DNA of 8,516 bases from Cytophagaceae bacterium (lineage in GTDB: Bacteria; Bacteroidota; Bacteroidia; Cytophagales; Flexibacteraceae). Each line of letters begins with the position of its first letter. The first letter of the stretch is position 1. The translations under genes were made by a program, and so were the position numbers. The notes below the pieces were generated by a model. That model searched no databases. It was not told the origin of the DNA and was given only the letters and a program-made list of their open reading frames with translations. Below are positions 1 to 5,746 of the stretch, piece by piece. The DNA lies in assembly GCA_947464365.1 (NCBI GenBank), contig CANHWS010000146.1, forward strand, positions 1-8,516. Direction: 5' to 3'.

Positions 1-123
1 CTCGATCAATTCCCGGCTGGCCATGTACCCGAAAATAGAGCCCTCAGCTTTGGCAACATAGTTAGGCTTATGGTTGTAAACGGAATAGCACAAATCATAC
101 CACCTGGTAACCCAGATGCATAA
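1..123 (+). CDS. 3' end of a protein, possibly a C5-cytosine DNA methyltransferase (partial)
   Basis: Frame 1 is open from the left edge for 40 codons and ends with TAA at 121-123. The residues start LDQFPAGHVPENRALSFGN and end NPDA. The block FGNIVRLMVVNGIAQII resembles motif X of C5-cytosine DNA methyltransferases. In M.HhaI the corresponding block is FGNSVVINVLQYIAYNI, and it follows a YPD/FPD element shortly before; here an FP pair precedes FGN. The spacer between FP and FGN is a few residues shorter than in M.HhaI, and NIV replaces the usual NSV. The catalytic motifs would lie outside the window, so the family call rests on about 30 residues. That this frame codes is inferred from its protein-like composition and natural stop. 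Opposite-strand frames here are also open, but none gives a convincing start. The gene is followed by a 135-bp spacer before the next start. Confidence 0.5.
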   Translation, partial: LDQFPAGHVPENRALSFGNIVRLMVVNGIAQIIPPGNPDA

Positions 124-194
124 TTAGCCAAATCATAATGCTTCAAAACCACATTTGCCGTATTAAAATTTGGTTAACAATCTAACAAGCAACC

Positions 195-224
195 TTGCTT
201 CTAGTTTGATTTTTGCTAGCTTTC
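195..224 (+). promoter_or_regulatory. Candidate Bacteroidetes-type promoter for the membrane-protein gene
   Basis: TTG at 195-197 and TAGCTTTC at 217-224 are separated by 19 bases. The second box matches the -7 consensus TAnnTTTG except at its last base. Transcription would start about 25-30 bases before the ATG at 259. This is inferred from pattern and spacing only. Confidence 0.3.
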
Positions 225-258
225 ATGCTGACAAACACCAATCCTTCACCCAGATTCC

Positions 259-1293
259 ATGGCACGAAAACGAAGAAATACAGATGATGACTACGACAAC
301 GGACGTAGTTATGACGACTATGACTACGGCAAGCTCTCGTCCGATGACGACACCATGGCTGTTGACAACTCAGACGATGAACAGGGTGCCGAGTTTGGGC
401 GTATCCTGATCTGGAATGCTGTCAACAACACTGCCCTGTTTGTAACAGCCTATATGTTGATGTTCGTAATCTATCAGGTTGCAACCTCAACGATTGCATA
501 TCGACGGTTTCTTAACTCTGTGATTAGGTACTACATCACGAACGTCACCCCAGTCCATAACAACTGGTTGTACAACTACAAAACCATCATCTGGATCTAT
601 GCAGCTGGCCCCGTGGCCTGTCTGTTGACAGGGATGGTTTGCTACTTTTTGTACTTTAAGTACTTCCAGAAAAATGTGAGCCTGATGCGCAACTTCTTAC
701 TCTGGATGTTCCTGATCGGGGCCATGATGACCTTTGGTAACATTGCATCTGGAATCTTGATCAAAGACACCTACCGTGGTGTTGGCTATGCCATTGCTTG
801 GGGCCGTACCTCGATGACACTTAGGTATATCTATATCGGTGCCAGCATCGTGATGATGATCTTGGTTGGTTTCTTCACTGTTAAGGCCTTTTTGCAAACT
901 GCCACCCGTAGCGATTTGGTTAGACGACGCGGTGGTGCTAGGCTTGAGTTTTTGTTCTTTAATGTCGTGATCCCGATCGGGGCTGGCTCAGTAATTGTGT
1001 TTTTCCCTAGGTTACCTGCACTGGAGTACTACGAGATTTTGGCTGTTCTGTTCTTTATCCCTACCCTACTGGCCATGTTCAGCTACGGCCGGCAGATCAC
1101 AACCATTCGCCTAGTCCGCACCTTGGACGACATCCCGATTTCAAAATCTGCGATTGGGATTGCCGTGGGGATTTTGGTGCTTTGCCGCGTCCTGCTTGAC
1201 CCTGGCATCGACGTCAATGCCTTCGACAAGGAGCTAGAGAAACCACTCAAGGAAGACAACCGCAAAACAGAGGTTAATCGAAAACAACCATAA
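259..1293 (+). CDS. Multi-pass membrane protein with acidic Asp/Tyr-rich N-terminal tail, function unknown
   Basis: The 344-residue protein begins MARKRRN, a short basic stretch. A hydrophilic tail follows to about residue 45, dominated by Asp with Tyr and Ser (for example DDYDYG and SSDDDT). About seven hydrophobic segments come next, near residues 57-79, 110-135, 145-167, 189-211, 230-250, 257-276 and 298-312. The C-terminal 30 residues are charged and end RKQP. There is no cleavable signal peptide; the tail probably sits in the cytoplasm because basic residues open it, which is inference. A conserved-looking loop, around residues 170-190, carries KDTYRGVGYAIAWGRTS. I do not recognise the family and see no catalytic motif or transporter signature. 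The start at 259 was chosen because it is the first ATG of the frame and includes the tail. A later start would remove the acidic region. The gene stands alone, ends at a hairpin, and faces marR. Confidence 0.85.
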   Translation: MARKRRNTDDDYDNGRSYDDYDYGKLSSDDDTMAVDNSDDEQGAEFGRILIWNAVNNTALFVTAYMLMFVIYQVATSTIAYRRFLNSVIRYYITNVTPVHNNWLYNYKTIIWIYAAGPVACLLTGMVCYFLYFKYFQKNVSLMRNFLLWMFLIGAMMTFGNIASGILIKDTYRGVGYAIAWGRTSMTLRYIYIGASIVMMILVGFFTVKAFLQTATRSDLVRRRGGARLEFLFFNVVIPIGAGSVIVFFPRLPALEYYEILAVLFFIPTLLAMFSYGRQITTIRLVRTLDDIPISKSAIGIAVGILVLCRVLLDPGIDVNAFDKELEKPLKEDNRKTEVNRKQP

Positions 1294-1330
1294 ACGGACT
1301 GAGCTAGTCTTGCTGCCTTCCACAAATAAT

Positions 1331-1365
1331 AAAGGCCACCTCGCTACTTTGCGTTGGTGGCCTTT
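1331..1365. terminator. Bidirectional intrinsic terminator between convergent genes
   Basis: A perfect 10-bp stem pairs AAAGGCCACC (1331-1340) with GGTGGCCTTT (1356-1365) around a 15-base loop. On the + strand it lies 38 bases after the membrane-protein stop, but its T-tail is short. On the - strand the stem is followed by a T-rich tail (TTTATTATTTG), so it may also stop transcription arriving from marR. Confidence 0.8.
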
Positions 1366-1441
1366 GTTGTCTCAGAGCTTTCTTTGGTTTAGCGATGTAA
1401 TGCCTATTAATAGAAGCAAAGTTTGGTCACTAACCACCTAA

Positions 1442-1472
1442 GTCAGTTGATCAAATCTGTTGGTCAGCTGAT
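1442..1472. repeat. Imperfect 10-bp direct repeat abutting the marR stop
   Basis: GTCAGTTGAT (1442-1451) and GTCAGCTGAT (1463-1472) match at 9 of 10 positions and start 21 bases apart, two helical turns. The second copy ends one base before the marR stop codon. No function is evident and it may be chance. Confidence 0.3.
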
Positions 1473-1964
1473 TTATGAGCAGGTAGATCCTTCGGTGTTT
1501 TGAACATCAAAACCATCAAGCCGAACTTTATCCAGCAAGCGGTTGAGCTCAACCGCCTCGTCGGGCGAGATCCCCATCATGCCGTGCGAGCTGCTAACGA
1601 CAGGTTCGACAGTGTCAATGAGATCTAGGCCAGCCTGTGTGATCTTGACCAAGGTACTGCGTTTGTCATTAGGGCAGGCCTCGCGGACCACTAGACCAGC
1701 TGCCATCAGCCGGTCAACAACACGCGAAGCATCACAATTGCGCTCGATCATCCTATCCTTGATACTATAAGTAGGTAGACATTGGCTGCACTGCCCACGC
1801 AAGATCCTGAGGACATTGTATTGCGTACCAGTGATACCGAAAGGTTCGAGCATCTGACGCTGTATGTTCTGAATGTAATGGGCTGTGAACAGGATATTGA
1901 GGAAGGCACGGCGGTGCTGATCCTTGATTTCGGCTGTTTGGAGCTCTTCTTCTATCGTAGGCAT
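1473..1964 (-). CDS. MarR-family transcriptional regulator, cysteine-rich
   Basis: A 163-residue winged-helix regulator of normal MarR length. A dimerisation helix lies near residues 18-42, then PFGITGTQYNVLRILRG (41-57), typical of the family. The recognition helix is around 76-90 (CDASRVVDRLMAAGL). The wing carries PNDKRSTLVKIT (98-109), matching the family's D-x-R wing signature. C-terminal helices complete the dimer interface. I chose the ATG at 1964 (MPTIEEEL) because the 26 upstream in-frame residues are hydrophobic and unlike the family N terminus; the open frame reaches 2042. Four cysteines cluster around the DNA-binding domain: C59 and C62 as CxxC, C77 in the recognition helix, and C97 before the wing. 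A fifth, C162, is at the end. This suggests redox or metal sensing, by inference. yceI lies upstream on the same strand but is separated by a terminator, so marR probably has its own promoter. Its targets cannot be read from the sequence; yceI is a reasonable guess. Confidence 0.9.
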   Translation of the reverse strand: MPTIEEELQTAEIKDQHRRAFLNILFTAHYIQNIQRQMLEPFGITGTQYNVLRILRGQCSQCLPTYSIKDRMIERNCDASRVVDRLMAAGLVVREACPNDKRSTLVKITQAGLDLIDTVEPVVSSSHGMMGISPDEAVELNRLLDKVRLDGFDVQNTEGSTCS

Positions 1965-2106
1965 TTGTGCTCGGTGATTAGCAAAAATGAAAAAGGGCAA
2001 TCGGCAAGCATTTGAGATTATCAATGTAGCAAAAATTGCCACACAATTGAGAACTTTTGAAGGGCGGGTCTAGCGGTATATTGAGTGCACCAAATTCACC
2101 CTAAAA

Positions 2107-2142
2107 GCAAATGGGCACCCTATTGATAGCGTGCCCATTTGT
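2107..2142 (-). terminator. Intrinsic terminator of yceI
   Basis: AAATGGGCAC (2109-2118) pairs perfectly with GTGCCCATTT (2131-2140), extended by a C-G pair and a G-T pair to 2107-2142, around a 12-base loop. On the - strand the stem is followed by GCTTTTAGGG. It starts about 60 bases after the yceI stop and lies upstream of marR, so it isolates yceI from marR. Confidence 0.8.
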
Positions 2143-2204
2143 CTGATTGATCCATAGCTACTAAAGAAATTCTGTAGGGAAGCGGAGCGTTGGCCCGACT
2201 GACC

Positions 2205-2783
2205 TTAGTTTTTCTTTTCTACCTTCTGGAGCTCAATGCCACCGGCAATGGCAACTTCTTCACTGATAATAAGCGTACTAGGTTCGCCAATATTGAAATC
2301 GGTACGCTTGATGTTACCAGAGAACTTGAAGCCTGCTTTGGTGTTACCCCATGGATCTTTTGCAACACCGTTGAAAGTGACGTCAAAAGTGACTGGTTTG
2401 GTGACACCTTTGATGGTCAGGTTGCCTTTAAGGGCATATTTTTTTTCAGATACTTTCTTGAAAGAAGTGCCTTTGAATTCGATTTTGCCATTTTTTTCGG
2501 AGTCGAAAAACTCTGCTTGCTGCAGGTGTTTGTCACGTGCTTCAGACTCAGTGTTGATCGTTTTTGGATCGACGCTGAAGTTGACGGTCGCGCCATCAAA
2601 ATCATCTTTGGTCGTCACGACGCTACCATCATAGGTACGAAACACGCCATCTACCTCAGAGATCTTGAGATGAGTAATACTGAAACCTAGTTTGCTGTGC
2701 GAGTTATCAACCTTCCAGGTAGTTTGGGCATTGGCTGCGAACGAGCCTAAAGCCAGAGCTGCGATGATGAATAGTTTTTTCAT
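2205..2783 (-). CDS. Secreted YceI-family lipocalin-like protein
   Basis: A 192-residue protein. Residues 1-19 form a classic signal peptide: MKK, a hydrophobic core, then a probable cut after ANA with mature Gln20. The mature part follows the YceI pattern: WKVDNSHSKLGFSITHLK (23-40), DGVFRTYDG (45-53), INTESEARDKHLQQAEFFD (76-94), KIEFKGTSF (100-108), LTIKGVTKPVTFDV (122-135) and a DFNIG turn (162-166). YceI proteins are eight-stranded beta barrels that bind a long isoprenoid or similar lipid in a hydrophobic pocket, in the periplasm. E. coli YceI is induced at high pH. The ligand of this protein cannot be told from sequence. Length is normal for the family. The ATG at 2783 is fixed by the signal peptide. 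It has a dedicated terminator and, upstream, an unusually long region before the nearest good promoters. The neighbouring MarR regulator is a plausible controller (inference). Confidence 0.95.
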   Translation of the reverse strand: MKKLFIIAALALGSFAANAQTTWKVDNSHSKLGFSITHLKISEVDGVFRTYDGSVVTTKDDFDGATVNFSVDPKTINTESEARDKHLQQAEFFDSEKNGKIEFKGTSFKKVSEKKYALKGNLTIKGVTKPVTFDVTFNGVAKDPWGNTKAGFKFSGNIKRTDFNIGEPSTLIISEEVAIAGGIELQKVEKKN

Positions 2784-2858
2784 GGTGGTATTGTGGGGGT
2801 TTAAAAGTGTTGTCGGATGAGATTGGTACTAGTTAGTAGAGATACTAGGTAAATGGTT

Positions 2859-2871
2859 CAGGCTTAGCCTG
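2859..2871 (-). repeat. Short perfect dyad in yceI leader
   Basis: CAGGC (2859-2863), a three-base TTA spacer and GCCTG (2867-2871) form a 5-bp hairpin or protein-binding dyad about 75 bases before the yceI start. There is no U-run after it in the transcript, so it is not a terminator. It could be an operator or a leader hairpin. Confidence 0.3.
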
Positions 2872-3033
2872 TTTCATAGTGGTTTATTGCAGGTTGCAAA
2901 AGCCTGAGTGGCGCCGTATGCACCTTTTCGTTTGGCATTGACAGCCAAGGCTAGTGTCGTTACAAGGTGTCGGTATGGGTAGTGTTGGCTTAGCAGATAA
3001 GTTGCCTTTCCTTTGCTATCCTGATTGACAATG

Positions 3034-3065
3034 CAAATGTACACGTTCAAACATACAAGTTGCAA
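3034..3065 (-). promoter_or_regulatory. TAnnTTTG promoter, downstream member of a tandem pair
   Basis: On the - strand TACATTTG (3041-3034) is an exact TAnnTTTG -7 box. TTG (3065-3063) lies 21 bases upstream at the -33 position. It is directed towards yceI. No closer exact box was found between here and the yceI start. Confidence 0.5.
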
Positions 3066-3080
3066 CATGTAATCTGCAAA
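3048..3080 (-). promoter_or_regulatory. TAnnTTTG promoter, upstream member of a tandem pair
   Basis: On the - strand TATGTTTG (3055-3048) is a second exact -7 box, with TTTG (3080-3077) 21 bases upstream, the same spacing as its neighbour. The two promoters are offset by 14 bases and interleaved, so their start sites would be about 14 bases apart. Confidence 0.5.
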
Positions 3081-3127
3081 TAATCCCCGAAAACCTGTAT
3101 AAAGCCAATAATCACCACTGTTTTGGC

Positions 3128-3135
3128 TATTTTTG
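3128..3135 (+). promoter_or_regulatory. Exact -7 box ahead of the small + strand gene
   Basis: TATTTTTG matches TAnnTTTG exactly and would place a transcript start near 3142, about 47 bases before the ATG at 3189. No TTG occurs at the expected -33 distance, so the promoter would be weak or activator-dependent. The box also overlaps a weak hairpin with a T-tail (3103-3134). Confidence 0.3.
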
Positions 3136-3284
3136 AAGGCGGACTGGTTAAGGAAGTCAGGGTTTTGACAATCCTAATCTGACCCCAAATGAAAAATTAT
3201 GGCAACCAAGGCTTCCCAATCCCAGCAAAATGATGAGGTTGGCTTAGCCCCAACTCCACCAAGGACCTAACGTACACCTTTGAC

Positions 3285-3518
3285 ATGCCCCAAGCCGACG
3301 ACCAAAACCTAGTTAACATAATACCTCCAGCCATGACTGACGAGGCATTTGGGCAGTACCTAAAGTCCAGAAGCATCGACTCCGACAAATTATCCGAGAG
3401 GCTACCAGCAGTCTACAACGAATGGCTACAAGATTTTAAGCAAATGAGCCCTGATAGTTTTTGGTCCCGACACCGCAACACCGTAAACCATGTTAGGCGC
3501 CAACTGCTAGGGTCGTAG
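3285..3518 (+). CDS. Small conserved-looking Bacteroidetes protein, possibly 5'-disrupted
   Basis: The 77-residue product begins MPQADDQNLVNIIPPAM and is soluble, with no signal peptide. Residues 21-72 have the spacing F..YL.S..ID (22-32), then LP..Y.EW...F.QMSP.SF (40-59), then VN.VRR (67-72). I recall this layout from short uncharacterised Bacteroidetes proteins ending in an INxIRR-like motif; the function is unknown. The start is doubtful. The same frame is protein-like back to 3237 (ending LTYTFD before the Met) with no start codon there. It is preceded by TGA TGA at 3231-3236 and, further up, by an ATG at 3189 encoding MKNYGNQGFPIPAK. Another frame from ATG 3199 reads MATKASQSQQNDEVG and stops at 3268-3270. 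Either translation starts at 3285, or this is the remnant of a longer gene of about 110 codons with point or indel damage. It ends before a bidirectional terminator. Confidence 0.65.
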   Translation: MPQADDQNLVNIIPPAMTDEAFGQYLKSRSIDSDKLSERLPAVYNEWLQDFKQMSPDSFWSRHRNTVNHVRRQLLGS

Positions 3519-3570
3519 GGGCGGGTCGGATGTCGCAGAAGACCATCTGGATTAGATAATGCAAACAAAA

Positions 3571-3606
3571 AAACTCCTACCCTGACGTTAGCCTTGGTAG
3601 GAGTTT
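3571..3606. terminator. Bidirectional intrinsic terminator
   Basis: An 11-bp perfect stem pairs AAACTCCTACC (3571-3581) with GGTAGGAGTTT (3596-3606) around a 14-base loop. The + strand continues GTTTATGG, and the - strand continues TTTTGTTTGC. It sits between the convergent ends of the small + gene (3518) and the DUF1573 gene (3654) and can serve both. Confidence 0.85.
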
Positions 3607-3653
3607 GTTTATGGTTCGGCAACATAGAAAGTCCTAACCAGAATGGAAAAGGC

Positions 3654-4088
3654 TTACTTAACAGCCTTCTCTGATTTCTCAGCAACAGTGCCTTTGATAG
3701 TCAGGACAACCGGCTGGGCACTATTTTGCAAGGTAACAGTTACCGTTTTGGTAAAGGCACCAGGGCTAGCAGCATTGTAGGTAGCAGAGATTTTGTTTTT
3801 CTTGCCCGGCATGATTGGCTCCTTAGGCCATGACGGAACGGTGCAGCCGCAAGATCCGACAACATTGCTGAGCACAAGTGGTGCTTTGCCAGTGTTTTCG
3901 AAATCGAAGGTGGCAACCGCTGGGACACCTTGAGGGATGGTACCGAAGTCATATTCGGTTTTGTTCCACTTTACGCTTGGTGCGACGGCAGTGGTGGTGG
4001 CTGGTTTGGCAGCGTCTTGGGCATTGCTGTCAAACGACATGCAGGTAACACCCAGACCTAGTAGTAGTGCAATTGCAATTTTCTTCAT
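3654..4088 (-). CDS. Secreted DUF1573 (Ig-like fold) protein
   Basis: A 144-residue exported protein. Residues 1-23 are a signal peptide (MKKIAIALLLGLG core, probable cut after SNA before Gln24). A short Ala/Thr/Pro linker runs to about residue 38. One DUF1573 domain follows: WNKTEYDFGTIPQG (41-54), ATFDFENTGKAPLVLSNV (59-76), the hallmark SCGCTVPSWPKEPIMPGK (79-96) and a final beta strand ending LTIKGTV. DUF1573 domains have an immunoglobulin-like fold and are very common in Bacteroidetes envelopes; their role is unknown. The C80-G-C82 pair is typical and could be a disulfide or metal site, which is inference. The ATG at 4088 is fixed by the signal peptide; the frame is open to 4127, but the extra residues do not fit an export signal. 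It is transcribed alone, divergently from the histidine kinase. Confidence 0.93.
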   Translation of the reverse strand: MKKIAIALLLGLGVTCMSFDSNAQDAAKPATTTAVAPSVKWNKTEYDFGTIPQGVPAVATFDFENTGKAPLVLSNVVGSCGCTVPSWPKEPIMPGKKNKISATYNAASPGAFTKTVTVTLQNSAQPVVLTIKGTVAEKSEKAVK

Positions 4089-4205
4089 GGTACTCGAAAG
4101 GGGGAAAATGGATGAACAAAGCGTCATTGCCTAGCATCTATGCCAACCAAGACACTTTACTCCACAAAGGTGCAACTATCGGCACAGTCCAATCCATAAG
4201 CCAAC

Positions 4206-4232
4206 GTTAATGGTTGTTAACTGCTGGTTAAC
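4206..4232. repeat. Three helically phased GTTAA boxes
   Basis: GTTAAT (4206), GTTAAC (4216) and GTTAAC (4227) begin 10 and 11 bases apart, putting them on the same face of the helix. The last two share a GGTT/GTTAAC context, and GTTAAC is itself palindromic. This layout resembles sites for dimeric or oligomeric response regulators of the OmpR type. The assignment is inference. Confidence 0.45.
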
Positions 4233-4304
4233 GACAGCACCCACAAACTACTAAACTGTCCCAAACATGCCAAATAAGCCACTACAAGGTAGTTGGTGCT
4301 AACG

Positions 4305-4331
4305 TTGTCTAGTTTGCTTACTCTATCTTTG
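4305..4331 (+). promoter_or_regulatory. Candidate promoter for the histidine kinase gene
   Basis: TATCTTTG (4324-4331) is an exact TAnnTTTG -7 box. TTG at 4305-4307 lies 16 bases upstream, slightly short of the usual spacing. The transcript would start near 4338, giving a leader of about 80 bases that would begin inside or beside the first copy of the direct repeat at 4335-4357. Confidence 0.45.
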
Positions 4332-4334
4332 TTG

Positions 4335-4357
4335 AGCCTATGCTGTTAAGCCTATGC
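4335..4357. repeat. 9-bp direct repeat at the kinase transcript start
   Basis: AGCCTATGC occurs at 4335-4343 and again at 4349-4357, 14 bases start to start, just after the -7 box. A protein bound here would cover the transcription start, so it is a possible operator; it could also be a small duplication. Confidence 0.4.
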
Positions 4358-4420
4358 GTATGTGTGGAGGGCCAAACCCAATACCTAACCTTCGCTTTTT
4401 TAGCCACAACTCGATAACCG

Positions 4421-5731
4421 ATGATTCAATTCCTCCAGAGTCTGTCTCGACACTTAAGCGCCATCCGGGTTTTGGTGGTGCTTGGTAGTGTGTCGGTGAT
4501 GGGGCTGTTGGGGCTGCAGGTCTATTGGGTTAAGGAGTCTTACCGGACCGAGGAGGCAAAATTTAGGCAATCGGTCTTTGTGGCCCTCGATAATGTCGCT
4601 AGGCAGATGGCAAGCGTTGGCGGCATCACTTTGCCGAACAGCAGTGTTGTCAAGCAATTAGAAGGCAACTATTTTGTGGTGAACATCAACGCCCAGATAG
4701 ATGCCAACTTGCTTGAGCACTATCTTCGTTTTGAGCTTACCAAAAGTCAGGTCCTAACAGATTTTGAGTATGGAATATATGACTGTAGCACAGGCGAGGT
4801 AAAGTATGGAGGAAGCGTTCCGTACGATGCGAAGGAAAAAAGGGACATCAAGGCCCCACCCCGCACCAACCTGCCGAAATACGATAAATTCCCTTACTAC
4901 TTCTCGGTCCTATTCCCTCAGCGGAACAACTACCTGGTTTCTCAGCTGGACTTTTGGTTGGTGAGCACAGGGATCATGGTATTGGTAGTTGGCTTTTTTG
5001 GCTACTCTTTAATCATAATCTTGAGGCAGAAACGCCTGAGTGAGGTACAGAGGGACTTCATCAACAACATGACCCATGAGTTCAAGACACCGATCAGCAC
5101 CATCAGCCTAGCAGCTAGCATCATCGGCCAGCCGGGAACCAAGGCTCAGCCAACTCGCCTAGACAATTATGCTCGCATCATCAAGGACGAGAGCTTACGG
5201 TTAAACGGCTTAGTAGAGCGTGTACTTCAGCTAGCCAAAACGGACCAACAAGGACTACGACTCAACCCTGAAGTGCTGGAACTGACCGATCTGCTACGCC
5301 AAGTAGCTGACACCTTTGACCTCCGGAGCAAACGGGCAGACGGACACTTAATGCTTGACATCCCAGAAGGTCCTATCCATGTCAAGGCAGACCGTCTTCA
5401 CCTGACCAATTTACTGTACAACCTGCTGGACAATGCTACCAAATACAACCAGCGTCCACCAGAGCTTAGGCTACGAATCCAGCTGCAGGATGGCCAAGTA
5501 GCCTTAGAGGTCCAAGACAATGGTATCGGAATCCCCGAGAAATTTCAGGATATGGTCTTTGATCGGTTTTACCGTGTACCAACGGGTAACGTCCACAATG
5601 TCAAGGGATTCGGTATTGGCCTGTGTTACGTAAAGCTAGTAGCCACCACCCATCGCTGGAGGCTCAGATTGCTTAGTTTTCCTGGTCAAGGCTCTATTTT
5701 CACAGTCCGGATGCAGCAAATACAAGCCTAG
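4421..5731 (+). CDS. Membrane sensor histidine kinase (HAMP-less Bacteroidetes type)
   Basis: A 436-residue two-component sensor. A transmembrane segment lies at about 15-37, a roughly 140-residue periplasmic sensor region at 38-177 with no domain I recognise, and a second transmembrane segment at about 178-201. It runs directly into the dimerisation helix with no HAMP domain. The H-box is FINNMTHEFKTPIS (213-226), with phosphoacceptor H219 (codon 5075-5077). In the ATPase domain: N-box LLYNLLDNATKY (331-342), G1 box DNGIGIP (366-372), F-box FDRFYRV (380-386) and G2 box KGFGIGL (395-401). All key kinase residues are present. After G2 the usual AHGG-like turn reads TTHRWR, a local departure. 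The enzyme autophosphorylates H219 and passes phosphate to a response regulator, usually of the OmpR type. No regulator gene adjoins it in the window, which is unusual for this class. It is probably transcribed alone from the promoter ending at 4331. Confidence 0.95.
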   Translation: MIQFLQSLSRHLSAIRVLVVLGSVSVMGLLGLQVYWVKESYRTEEAKFRQSVFVALDNVARQMASVGGITLPNSSVVKQLEGNYFVVNINAQIDANLLEHYLRFELTKSQVLTDFEYGIYDCSTGEVKYGGSVPYDAKEKRDIKAPPRTNLPKYDKFPYYFSVLFPQRNNYLVSQLDFWLVSTGIMVLVVGFFGYSLIIILRQKRLSEVQRDFINNMTHEFKTPISTISLAASIIGQPGTKAQPTRLDNYARIIKDESLRLNGLVERVLQLAKTDQQGLRLNPEVLELTDLLRQVADTFDLRSKRADGHLMLDIPEGPIHVKADRLHLTNLLYNLLDNATKYNQRPPELRLRIQLQDGQVALEVQDNGIGIPEKFQDMVFDRFYRVPTGNVHNVKGFGIGLCYVKLVATTHRWRLRLLSFPGQGSIFTVRMQQIQA

Positions 5732-5746
5732 GGTAGCCTGCTGTCA

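Larger units (their letters stand above)
2784..3188. other. 405-bp non-coding region: probable long yceI leader plus divergent promoters
   Basis: No convincing gene lies here. A 64-codon open frame on the - strand (2874-3068) has an unremarkable composition and overlaps both - strand promoter boxes, so I do not call it. The region holds two - strand promoters (3034-3080), a + strand -7 box (3128-3135), and a small dyad, CAGGC TTA GCCTG at 2859-2871, within the presumed yceI leader. If yceI is transcribed from those promoters, its 5' untranslated leader is about 240 bases. Confidence 0.5.
4089..4420. promoter_or_regulatory. Divergent control region between the DUF1573 gene and the histidine kinase
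   Basis: This 332-bp gap has no open frame worth calling. It contains the phased GTTAA boxes (4206-4232), a + strand promoter (4305-4331) and a 9-bp direct repeat (4335-4357). I found no exact TAnnTTTG box pointing towards the DUF1573 gene; the nearest is a one-base-short TAGTTTG on the - strand near 4245-4251. Confidence 0.5.

Noticed and set aside
1..177. Open frames on the - strand at the left edge, for example one reading to the edge with MASREL and one with LANYASGLPGG
   Set aside because: They lack a convincing start, and one ends inside the region. The + strand frame ending at 123 has a natural stop and a better protein pattern, so these are shadows.
1782..2015. Open frames on the + strand opposite marR
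   Set aside because: Antisense to a well-supported MarR regulator, with no family pattern of their own.
2190..2690. 166-codon + strand open frame opposite yceI
   Set aside because: It is antisense to a clear YceI protein with a signal peptide, so it is a shadow frame.
2874..3068. 64-codon open frame on the - strand in the yceI upstream region
   Set aside because: It overlaps both predicted promoters, has no recognisable pattern and has an odd composition; more likely an untranslated leader.
3103..3134. AGCCAA/TTGGCT hairpin followed by ATTTTT, a possible + strand terminator
   Set aside because: The stem is only 6 bp with a 14-base loop, no + strand gene lies upstream to terminate, and the T-run is better read as a -7 box.
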